From positions 29,369-93,368 of IMG/VR virus record IMGVR_UViG_3300008012_000022: a stretch of DNA of 64,000 nucleotides, one strand, 5' to 3'. Each line of letters opens with the position of its first letter. Within the stretch, counting starts at the first letter, position 1. Below the pieces are notes generated by a model that ran no database searches, was not told the DNA's origin, and saw only the letters and a program-made list of their open reading frames with translations. Shown here piece after piece: positions 16,144 to 23,036 of this stretch. This DNA comes from a virus. The translations under genes and the position numbers were made by a program.

Positions 16144-16639
16144 GGTTTGTGTCTAATTGATTAAGTTGCGCGAACTCACCAAACAAACACATGGCTTTTC
16201 GATTATAAGCCTTAGCAGCTTCGACTTCTGAATCAAATCTGCCGATCCAAATCTGTTTTCCTTCGAAACGAATACTTGCCAACCATTTAGAGCGTCGTTT
16301 CTCCCAACAAACCCCCTTGTATTGACTAGTAGTTTTAGCTTTTTTAAATCGATTACGGTTATTTTCTGCTTGAGTGCATTCGCGTAAATTTGAAAAATGA
16401 TTATTCTGTACGTTACCATCTTTATGGTCTACGAATTCAGGCCAATAATCATTTTCCAAAAAGAACACAAGGCGATGAACATAAAATGTTTTTTTGCCGT
16501 CTTGTGTTTCTAATATTAGGCGCAATTTTTTATTATCACGCCTAACAGGAGATGAAATTCCTTTCTTAGAAATAACACCTTTAGACCTATTGTAATCGAC
16601 TTGATTAAGAAGTTCTGCTCTGGTTAATAAGTTTTTCAT
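16115..16639 (-). CDS. HNH-AP2 homing endonuclease-like gene
   Basis: About 174 residues. A YVHRLVFFLENDYWPEFVDH motif with DGNVQNNHFSNLRECT forms an HNH_3 nuclease core, followed by an AP2-like DNA-binding segment (SQYKGVCWEKRRSKWLASIR). Such genes are mobile: they cut an allele without the insertion and are copied in by repair. It sits exactly between nrdB and the next gene, overlapping both. Its last residues, QLDTNHERLI, mirror the last residues of the upstream protein (DLDTNYEKLI), which suggests it took over that gene's original 3' end. Confidence 0.8.
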   Translation of the reverse strand: MKNLLTRAELLNQVDYNRSKGVISKKGISSPVRRDNKKLRLILETQDGKKTFYVHRLVFFLENDYWPEFVDHKDGNVQNNHFSNLRECTQAENNRNRFKKAKTTSQYKGVCWEKRRSKWLASIRFEGKQIWIGRFDSEVEAAKAYNRKAMCLFGEFAQLNQLDTNHERLIRTER

Positions 16640-17108
16640 AATTAGTATCCAGATCAGAAATGGGCATATCATAGACATCTAATTTAGCCACAAAGCCGTT
16701 CTCTTTGCACACGTCACCCTTGCGGACACGTATACCCTGAGAAATTAATTCGTCGTGTTTTTTAAAGCCGAGAAACCAGCCTTTTGTTAAATTTTTATGC
16801 ACACGCACGAACGCATAGTAATCACAGTCCTGTAAATAATAATCAGCAATGGTGCACATATAATGAGGTAGTGGAGTTACCGAAGTCATTTTGGTTTTAA
16901 CGTCTATTGTTAAACCATTCTCTAGAACGAGATCGTATTCGTATGTGTTTGCAAATTCGCCGCCTAAAACATGTTGTGCGATGTGCTCTCCTATAAAACC
17001 AACTAAATTCCCTGCACCTTTTCTGATCGAATGATTGAGATGACCTAACTCATCTGCTTTTTCTTTTGCGGACTGATACCACTCGTCTGTGACTTCAAAC
17101 TCGATCAT
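16605..17108 (-). CDS. PD-(D/E)XK-like nuclease protein
   Basis: A 167-residue protein. NLVGFIGEHIAQHVLGG, then YEYDLVLENGLTIDVKTKM, has the E...D...(D)xK spacing of PD-(D/E)XK nucleases, close to small restriction-type or Holliday-junction-type enzymes. It probably acts on DNA in the cytoplasm. It is the first gene of the long leftward run, and a TTGACT-16-TAAAAT promoter lies just in front. Its C-terminus (SDLDTNYEKLINQSRTS) seems to have been re-encoded by the inserted HNH gene. Confidence 0.6.
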   Translation of the reverse strand: MIEFEVTDEWYQSAKEKADELGHLNHSIRKGAGNLVGFIGEHIAQHVLGGEFANTYEYDLVLENGLTIDVKTKMTSVTPLPHYMCTIADYYLQDCDYYAFVRVHKNLTKGWFLGFKKHDELISQGIRVRKGDVCKENGFVAKLDVYDMPISDLDTNYEKLINQSRTS

Positions 17109-17117
17109 AGGTAAACT

Positions 17118-17145
17118 ATTTTACACAACTTTTCAACTTAGTCAA
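17118..17145 (-). promoter_or_regulatory. Promoter of the leftward early run
   Basis: Minus-strand TTGACT (17145-17140), 16-nt spacer, TAAAAT (17123-17118). The ATG at 17108 is 9 nt beyond the -10 box, so the 5' leader would be only a few bases. Confidence 0.6.
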
Positions 17146-17425
17146 AGGCTTTTTGTAACAATTTTTTACTATACTAAAAACTCAAAGGTTCGGTGCTGAG
17201 AAAATACTCGACACGTCAGACTTACTCGCGCTGTTAACTAATCTTAACAGTTGGCGCTTCGTAAGTCTTCCTCTAACCGATTCTTGTTTCTGTAAGTCGT
17301 CAACTGTTCGAAAAACTCGCAACGATGAGCAAAGATAATGTCCTAACTTTCTCGTTTTTAAGCAAAGCCTATCAGCTACTCGTCAGTTATTCCTCACGGG
17401 AGGTCGTTCGTTTTTCTCGCACTAC

Positions 17426-17453
17426 ATTTACCTGTCATTTGTTTTCTTGTCAA
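17426..17453 (-). promoter_or_regulatory. Possible second minus-strand promoter
   Basis: TTGACA (17453-17448) is perfect, but the -10 hexamer after 16-17 nt is only GTAAAT or TAAATG. If used, it gives a leader of about 310 nt in front of the leftward genes. Confidence 0.3.
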
Positions 17454-17535
17454 GTATTATTTTCATTTTTTTTCTTTTTTGTAATAAAAAGAGGAATTTA
17501 ATTGATTTTTACTGTAAAAGTGAATAGTATCGTGT

Positions 17536-18153
17536 ATGGATAACGATTTTATGCAGTTTTCAGGGTCTAACAGGTCCGAAATGGACGACAATTATCTCGT
17601 ATCGTTGGTAAAAGATGAAGCAGATGAGGGAGCTTTGTTAGAGTTGATGGAACGTCACAGTGGCATCTTTCATCAGACCGTAGCTAACTTCATGCCGCCA
17701 TCTTATACGAATTCTCAGCGGGAAGATGTCTTTGAGGAAAAGCCGACTTACTTCTTCGAAGCTATCGCCTCATTTGACGAAGCTCGTAACGCAAAATTTT
17801 CAACATGGCTTGCGAATAAAACTAAGTACACTCTACTTACTCAAAGGTCAAAGGTAAAGGGTCAACCTACATTCTGTGAGTATGACGACAGCTTAGGCGG
17901 CGAACATGGACTGTCACCAGAAACATATCTGTTGCGAAAAGACCAGTCAGAAGAAATTCTAAATTTGGTCCTTGACAAATATGGATCTGAGGTCTACGAT
18001 ATCGTGAAGCAGAAATATTTTGGTGGTGAGAAGAAGACTGGACAAACGTTCAGTCAAATTGCTGACGGTTTAGGGGTATCACCTCAAGCCATTCAAGCAA
18101 AACATAAAGACGCCATGTTATTTTTGAAAAAGAAACTATCGTATGATTTTTGA
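17536..18153 (+). CDS. Phage sigma factor (sigma70 regions 2 and 4)
   Basis: A 205-residue protein. The N-half (NYLVSLVKDEADEGALLELM ... FDEARNAKFSTWLANKTK) has the helical region 2 pattern that binds core RNA polymerase and the -10 element. The C-half (GQTFSQIADGLGVSPQAIQA) is a region 4 helix-turn-helix for the -35 element. It probably directs host polymerase to late promoters. No Shine-Dalgarno precedes the ATG; an AGAGGA lies about 40 nt upstream, too far. Its last codons overlap the start of an HNH-AP2 gene. Confidence 0.8.
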   Translation: MDNDFMQFSGSNRSEMDDNYLVSLVKDEADEGALLELMERHSGIFHQTVANFMPPSYTNSQREDVFEEKPTYFFEAIASFDEARNAKFSTWLANKTKYTLLTQRSKVKGQPTFCEYDDSLGGEHGLSPETYLLRKDQSEEILNLVLDKYGSEVYDIVKQKYFGGEKKTGQTFSQIADGLGVSPQAIQAKHKDAMLFLKKKLSYDF

Positions 18154-18610
18154 TCGGCAAAAAATTCTGGAAAAATACAATTATAATCCAGATATGGGAA
18201 TCTTAATAGCGAAAGATTCTGCCAAAATTATTGGTGCTTTAAATACTAGTTCAAAATATTTACAAATAAAACTTGATGGGCAGCAACCCTTAGTTCATCG
18301 AATTATTTATTTTTTAGAAACAGGAGAACAACCTGAAATTGTTGATCATATTGATGGTGATACTCGTAATAACCGTATTACTAATCTTCGCGCCTCAAAC
18401 AACCAATTTAATCAAGCTAATCAAATTCAACATAGGGGCTATTCGAAATATAAAGGTGTTTGTTTAGACCGTAAGTATTGGAAAGCTAGCATTCAATATA
18501 ATAGAAAATCTATCCATATAGGCAATTTTAAAACAGAATTAGAAGCAGCACAAGCTTACGATAAGAAAGCAAAAGAACTTTTTGGAGAACACGCACGCAC
18601 AAATTTTTAA
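18143..18610 (+). CDS. HNH-AP2 homing endonuclease-like gene
   Basis: A 155-residue protein with the same domain order as the gene at 16115-16639: LVHRIIYFLETGEQPEIVDH with DGDTRNNRITNLRAS (HNH_3), then GYSKYKGVCLDRKYWKASIQ and IGNFKTELEAAQAYDKKAKE (AP2-like). It starts inside the last codons of the sigma gene and ends one base before the ATATG of the glycosyltransferase. TATGATT occurs at both ends (18142 and 18611), as if a start-codon junction had been duplicated by the insertion. Confidence 0.8.
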   Translation: MIFDRQKILEKYNYNPDMGILIAKDSAKIIGALNTSSKYLQIKLDGQQPLVHRIIYFLETGEQPEIVDHIDGDTRNNRITNLRASNNQFNQANQIQHRGYSKYKGVCLDRKYWKASIQYNRKSIHIGNFKTELEAAQAYDKKAKELFGEHARTNF

Positions 18611-18611
18611 T

Positions 18612-19691
18612 ATGATTCTAGAAGCACCAATCAACCCATTGTCGATAGGCAATGTAAGTTATAATATTTTAAGGGAACTCCATCGAAGCGATTGTCGCGT
18701 CGATGGTATCTTTCCAGTCGGTAACAACTACGATTTTACCGCTTATGAACCTGTTGACTCTGAACTGAGGCAATGGGCAGACGAAAGGAGAGCAAACGCC
18801 ATAGAAAGATTGGCGCGGAAAACGCCTGTCCTGAAATGCTGGCACATTGGAGGATCAGAATCTAAACTGACTGATCATCAGACGCTACTAACCTTCTATG
18901 AGGTTGATGCCCCAACTAAAACTGAAATTGCTATCGTGAAGTCAATGGACCACGTAGCTTTTTCCTCAAGCGAAGCTGCCGAAACTTTTAAAAGTTGTGG
19001 TTGTGATAATGTTTCACATGTTCCATTAGGTTTCGATGAAGACTTTGCAAGAGATCAAGAGGTAGTTCGGCGCGTCAACCAATGTCATTTTATTCTCGTC
19101 GGCAAGTTGGAAACACGCAAGAATACCCAACGCATTATTAAGTTGTGGTTAGAGAAATACGGTAACAATAACGATTACCAATTGACTTGCGTGGTCAACA
19201 ATCCATTTTTCAAAAAAGAATTTTACACCCAAATTGTGAATAACATATTGGGCGGCAAAACATGGTCTAATCTTAATTTTAAAGACCCTATCGCCACGAA
19301 TTACGAGGTCGCTATGCTGCATAGGGCAGCAGATATTGATTTAAGCGGAATCTCTAATGGTGAGGGGTGGGGTCTACCCGCGTTCAATAGCACGTGTCTC
19401 GGTAAGTGGTCGGTTGTATCTAATTGTTCCGGCCACTCCGATTGGGCGAACGAAGACAATTCTATTCTGATCGAAACCAATGGGAAACAGCCTTGCTATG
19501 ATGGAATGTTCTTCCATGAGGGTCAACCATTCAATCAGGGGAGCTACCATCGCATCGAAGATGATGCAATTATTGATGGTATGGAGCGAGCGGTTGATAA
19601 GGTTGGAACTATTAATCAAGCTGGTCTTGATTTGGGGCGGAAGTTGACTTACAAAAATACTGTTGAACAACTATTAGAAAAATTGTCATGA
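18612..19691 (+). CDS. Glycosyltransferase, GT4-type (GT-B fold)
   Basis: About 359 residues, starting MILEAPINPLSIGNVSYNIL. VSHVPLGFDEDF, HFILVGKLETRKNTQRIIKL (hinge between the two GT-B domains) and DIDLSGISNGEGWGLPAFNS (the donor-binding E-x7-E-like region) fit retaining GT4 enzymes. It transfers a nucleotide-activated sugar to an unknown acceptor. I chose the ATG at 18612, right after the HNH stop. It belongs with the other sugar genes of the phage. Confidence 0.75.
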   Translation: MILEAPINPLSIGNVSYNILRELHRSDCRVDGIFPVGNNYDFTAYEPVDSELRQWADERRANAIERLARKTPVLKCWHIGGSESKLTDHQTLLTFYEVDAPTKTEIAIVKSMDHVAFSSSEAAETFKSCGCDNVSHVPLGFDEDFARDQEVVRRVNQCHFILVGKLETRKNTQRIIKLWLEKYGNNNDYQLTCVVNNPFFKKEFYTQIVNNILGGKTWSNLNFKDPIATNYEVAMLHRAADIDLSGISNGEGWGLPAFNSTCLGKWSVVSNCSGHSDWANEDNSILIETNGKQPCYDGMFFHEGQPFNQGSYHRIEDDAIIDGMERAVDKVGTINQAGLDLGRKLTYKNTVEQLLEKLS

Positions 19692-20110
19692 GAAAAATTC
19701 ATGCACAAGCTTTTGTTGAAGCAGAACATGCTTGCAACATTGACATTCTTGTTCTTGTAAGAGAGAAGGGGCGCACTCGTCCAGCCTTACCAAAGGAAAT
19801 TCAATCTTATATTATAGATACAGACTATGCGCCAGATTCTAAGTGGGCAAAAATTACATGGCATACAGGTAGCATCATTATCTTACGTTTAGTTACTGAT
19901 GAAATACCAACCGATAAGGCTCAAGTTGTATTATTTGACGGTGCCCCCGACAAGTGGATAAATATTATTGATCAAGAGAAGCTTGATGGATACATTGACA
20001 ACCTTGAAGTTTCGCGCTATTTTGACAAAGAGCTAGCCGAAACAATAGAAATCTTAGCTGGCACGAATATTAATCCAATCGATGCAGCGCCCAAATTTAA
20101 GTTCGTATGA
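19688..20110 (+). CDS. Hypothetical protein
   Basis: A 140-residue alpha/beta protein (IDILVLVREKGRTRPALPKE; WHTGSIIILRLVTDEIPTDK; VVLFDGAPDKWINIIDQEKL). It overlaps the stop of the glycosyltransferase (ATGA) and the start of a membrane protein (ATGA). No motif is recognised. Its place suggests it is co-translated with the glycosyltransferase. Confidence 0.5.
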   Translation: MRKIHAQAFVEAEHACNIDILVLVREKGRTRPALPKEIQSYIIDTDYAPDSKWAKITWHTGSIIILRLVTDEIPTDKAQVVLFDGAPDKWINIIDQEKLDGYIDNLEVSRYFDKELAETIEILAGTNINPIDAAPKFKFV

Positions 20111-20316
20111 TGGAGATAGTTAGCATAATTATAGGGATAGCAGTTACATTTATTTCAATACCGTGTCTGTTTTTAAGTATTAGTGGAAGTGCCGAGATGT
20201 CAGAAACGATAGAGATTAATGGTATTCAATATGATACTACATGGAGACTTTTTGCGCTACCATGTTTACATCTTGTCGGTGGAATACTTTTGATCCTGCA
20301 TGGATTTAATGTGTAA
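20107..20316 (+). CDS. Small membrane protein (69 aa)
   Basis: Two hydrophobic spans, IVSIIIGIAVTFISIPCLFL and WRLFALPCLHLVGGILLILH, with a polar loop of about 20 residues between them (SAEMSETIEINGIQYDTT). Probably an inner-membrane hairpin protein. It overlaps the previous stop by ATGA. Role unknown; a holin-type function cannot be excluded. Confidence 0.5.
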   Translation: MMEIVSIIIGIAVTFISIPCLFLSISGSAEMSETIEINGIQYDTTWRLFALPCLHLVGGILLILHGFNV

Positions 20317-20324
20317 TCGGTGGT

Positions 20325-20780
20325 ATGCCACAATATTTGTATAAACATCCTGAAAAAGATCAATACGTGGAGATTACTCAACGTATGGTCGAAAAACATG
20401 AGTTCATTGATGCTGAAGGTGTTGAGTGGAAACGAGTATTCACCGTGCCACAAGCTATTATTTCTGCGGGAAGTGAAGTAGACCCATTTGATATCAAATC
20501 TCACGTTGATAAGACGGGGCACATGAAAGGAACGATGGGAGATCTTTTCGACTTCTCAAAAGAGATGTCTGAACGTCGCGCCGAAAAATTAGGTCACGAA
20601 GATCCGTTGAAACGCAAGTTTCTTAACGATTATCACAAGCGCACTGGTAGTAAGCACCTTGACGACTTACCGAAGAAAATCGAAACAGAGCACGCCACGA
20701 TTGATTTAACAAAACCGATGGAACTTCCAACGGGTGGCGCTTATGATCTGCCGACTTCTACTTCTAGCGATGACGATTAG
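20325..20780 (+). CDS. Hypothetical protein, FmdB-like N-terminus without cysteines
   Basis: A 151-residue protein. The start MPQYLYKHPEKDQYVEITQR and GVEWKRVFTVPQA resemble FmdB-type regulatory zinc ribbons, but the zinc cysteines are missing. The rest is charged and probably flexible, ending in a Thr/Ser/Asp tail. Function unknown. Its stop is adjacent to that of the convergent fibre gene. Confidence 0.45.
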   Translation: MPQYLYKHPEKDQYVEITQRMVEKHEFIDAEGVEWKRVFTVPQAIISAGSEVDPFDIKSHVDKTGHMKGTMGDLFDFSKEMSERRAEKLGHEDPLKRKFLNDYHKRTGSKHLDDLPKKIETEHATIDLTKPMELPTGGAYDLPTSTSSDDD

Positions 20781-21899
20781 TTACCAACTAAGTGCAATTC
20801 GCGCCCAACCGCTATCATTTCTAGACCCCCATCCTGTGCAGACGTACATATAATCGTCGTCCCACACAACTTGTCGTCTTCTACCCGTCGAATTATAATT
20901 GGTAGGCACAGTAACTCCTGAACCGAGTTGAATATACTCTTTGACAAATAACTCTCCTGAGTCCGTAATGGCACCACAAAGTTCATCGTTGCCATTCTCT
21001 ACTGACAGAGAATTTTCTCTGAAATACGCGTCGTTATCGCCAGTGTTATGGTAATCTCGACCAGAATCTATATCGTTGATTCTGAGGTTGAGACTGCTTC
21101 GGAATACTCCTGATGAATGGTGCTCTAATTCTGGCGCGAAAGTATGAAGAGTGAAGAAATTGTTGTATCCTGATGCTTTGATACGATCACCTGATGACAT
21201 CAAAATATCGTTTTCCATTTGGATTTCACCAGTAATATTCTCTTCGATACTGTGTATCAATGAGTCATTGCTATCCCTCATATCTCCGAGGAATCTAGCT
21301 ACTCCACTGAATGTTCCAGTTCCACCAACATCTAAATTGTTATTTGCGACAATATCGTGTCCGCTTATGAATAATTCTCCACCTGTTATCCACAACGCAT
21401 CATCTAAATAAGTTTGGTTCTGTAAAAATATACCCCCATTGAAATACATAGCGAGAGTATCATCACCCATATCTTCACCGATGGTGAACAGACTATCTTT
21501 CAATACCATAGCTCCTGTATGAAGGATATTAATGTAACTACCTATAGCTGTAGAATAATCGCCGCTTACATCGTTACTTACTCCACCAACAATTGTATTA
21601 TTTTTGCCAGTTATCGTTGAATTGGAAGACGATACGATGGTATTATCTATTCCTCCTACGACATTATTTATGCCGTTAAACATGTGAGAACGATCATCAG
21701 TTGTCACATTATTACTAGAATTCGGAGTATAAACAGATCCCCCGTTTAGTCCGAGAGAACCTGTTACAGTAAAGTCTCCCGTTAAAGATTCTAACAGAAT
21801 GACATTAAAGAAGTCCACACCTTGATCAGTATGGATATTTCCCGAAGGAACGTTCAAGGCGTAAGGCGTATATTGCCGTGGGTCTATCTTATTTTTCAT
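20781..21899 (-). CDS. Tail-fibre or adhesin-like protein
   Basis: A 372-residue, Asn/Gly/Ser-rich beta protein. Residues about 55-130 contain head-type repeats (MFNGINNVVGGIDNTIVSSS, TITGKNNTIVGGVSNDVSGD, STAIGS), the left-handed beta-roll pattern of YadA-type trimeric adhesins. The C-terminus (RRQVVWDDDYMYVCTGWGSR) is typical of fibre tips. It is probably a trimeric receptor-binding or whisker protein. It is the only minus-strand gene among plus-strand genes here, so it is likely expressed late on its own. Confidence 0.6.
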   Translation of the reverse strand: MKNKIDPRQYTPYALNVPSGNIHTDQGVDFFNVILLESLTGDFTVTGSLGLNGGSVYTPNSSNNVTTDDRSHMFNGINNVVGGIDNTIVSSSNSTITGKNNTIVGGVSNDVSGDYSTAIGSYINILHTGAMVLKDSLFTIGEDMGDDTLAMYFNGGIFLQNQTYLDDALWITGGELFISGHDIVANNNLDVGGTGTFSGVARFLGDMRDSNDSLIHSIEENITGEIQMENDILMSSGDRIKASGYNNFFTLHTFAPELEHHSSGVFRSSLNLRINDIDSGRDYHNTGDNDAYFRENSLSVENGNDELCGAITDSGELFVKEYIQLGSGVTVPTNYNSTGRRRQVVWDDDYMYVCTGWGSRNDSGWARIALSW

Positions 21900-21927
21900 T
21901 GATAAATTGTGGGGCGTTCCCTATGAT
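21899..21927 (+). promoter_or_regulatory. Sigma70-type promoter inside a divergent start
   Basis: TTGATA (21899-21904), 17-nt spacer, TATGAT (21922-21927). It would drive the ssDNA-binding-like gene at 21947 with a leader of about 12 nt. It overlaps the start codon of the fibre gene on the other strand. Confidence 0.5.
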
Positions 21928-21946
21928 TGAAAAAGTATTCACTGAT

Positions 21947-22474
21947 ATGAGTTACACTATTTATAAGCCAAATTCCAAATCAACAGGAGGATTAGCCTCT
22001 TTCCGTGTATCGAAGTCCGAAAAAGGAGATGATACCGTTGCCCAATTATTTGTAGAATTCGTTCCACAAGAGTCGTGGGATTCGAAAAGTCGAACAGGAA
22101 AGTTCAGTAAAACCACCAAAAAATGCGTGATGTTTAATGTTTCTGAGGCTGGCGAGATGATTGCCTGCCTGAAAAACGGTTATCCATGGCAAACTTATCA
22201 CAAATCTGAATCATCTGACACTCAAATTACTTTCGGACCATGGGCTAAGGACCATGAAGTAGGAAAAAAAGGAAATAATGGTTATTGGAGCGGCAAAAAA
22301 AATGATTGGGTGCTATCAGTTTATACCAACGGAGAGCGTAGTGGTATCACAGCGTCGGCTGGTGAAGCAGAAGTACTTCTGCGATTACTGGAGAAGTTTG
22401 TAGACACAGCATTGCTCTGTAATGCAGCGAATCATAAGCGCCGATTTGAAGAATCACAAAAGAATAAAGACTAA
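21947..22474 (+). CDS. Possible ssDNA-binding protein (PC4/Whirly-like)
   Basis: About 175 residues from MSYTIYKPNSKSTGGLASFR. The protein alternates strands rich in aromatic and basic residues (AQLFVEFVPQESWDSK, KTTKKCVMFNVSEAGEMIAC, TQITFGPW, DWVLSVYTNGERSGITAS) and ends with a long helix (EAEVLLRLLEKFVDTALL), a layout like phage PC4/Whirly-type single-strand-binding proteins. That is a fold-pattern guess. The start follows the promoter at 21899-21927; the ATG at 21923 lies inside the -10 box and is unlikely. Confidence 0.45.
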   Translation: MSYTIYKPNSKSTGGLASFRVSKSEKGDDTVAQLFVEFVPQESWDSKSRTGKFSKTTKKCVMFNVSEAGEMIACLKNGYPWQTYHKSESSDTQITFGPWAKDHEVGKKGNNGYWSGKKNDWVLSVYTNGERSGITASAGEAEVLLRLLEKFVDTALLCNAANHKRRFEESQKNKD

Positions 22475-22779
22475 TGGGAGAGAAATCTATATTTGACCTG
22501 ATTGCGTTGTGGCATCATGATCGAAATTTAATTGAAGGTGCAACGGATAAAGACCAGTTTGCAAAACTTATTCAGGAAGCTGGAGAATTGTCAGTAAGTA
22601 TCTGTAAGCAACGATCACCGAAAGATGATATTGGTGATATGATTGTGGTTCTAACCAACATTGCCGAACGACACGGACTCACTATAGAAGAATGCGCCGA
22701 ACATGCTTATAACGAAATTAAAGATCGTCGTGGTAAGATGGTTGATGGAGTGTTTATCAAGGAAGATTGTGACGATTGA
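22474..22779 (+). CDS. MazG-like nucleotide pyrophosphohydrolase
   Basis: A 101-residue all-alpha protein. FAKLIQEAGELSVSICKQRS supplies the ExxE-type metal ligands and KDDIGDMIVVLTNIAERHGL the later D, matching single-domain MazG enzymes. It hydrolyses nucleoside triphosphates, perhaps ppGpp or modified dNTPs, in the cytoplasm. Its ATG overlaps the preceding stop (TAATG), so the two are co-translated. Confidence 0.75.
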   Translation: MGEKSIFDLIALWHHDRNLIEGATDKDQFAKLIQEAGELSVSICKQRSPKDDIGDMIVVLTNIAERHGLTIEECAEHAYNEIKDRRGKMVDGVFIKEDCDD

Positions 22780-22835
22780 ACCGCAACATTTGTAACAGTT
22801 AACGGTGGGTTAGCTGGAGCTAGTTTATTTAAGTA

Positions 22836-23036
22836 ATGAAAGTGGGTGATATAATATCACATGACAGATTGGGTCGTGGGGTTGTAACTAAATTGTTTAT
22901 AGGTAAAGGTAATAAAAAAGGAACAGATGAAATAATTGATTGTCACATGATGAAAGTTAAATACGATTCAGATGGACAAATAAGAAGTTGTTTTCAAAAT
23001 TGTTCTTTGGTTACGAAATTGCGTAGTGAAAATTAA
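22836..23036 (+). CDS. Small SH3-like hypothetical protein
   Basis: A 66-residue protein. VGDIISHDRLGRGVVTKLF is a beta-barrel (SH3/KOW-like) opening like that at the C-terminus of UvrD/PcrA, where it contacts RNA polymerase. Only a fold resemblance is visible. It joins the glycosyltransferase by a TAATG overlap. The 56 nt before it show no other feature. Confidence 0.4.
   Translation: MKVGDIISHDRLGRGVVTKLFIGKGNKKGTDEIIDCHMMKVKYDSDGQIRSCFQNCSLVTKLRSEN

Larger units (their letters stand above)
17109..17535. promoter_or_regulatory. Divergent intergenic region, no gene found
   Basis: This 427-nt gap separates the leftward early run from the rightward sigma-factor gene and has no convincing frame. 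It holds minus-strand promoter candidates at 17118-17145 and 17426-17453, a 7-bp hairpin (CTGTTAA / TTAACAG, 17231-17250), and at least five copies of (A/T)CTCG, mostly ACTCG, spread between 17205 and 17420. The right end is a pyrimidine-rich tract. It could hold an origin, a leader RNA or operators; nothing here decides between them. Confidence 0.5.
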
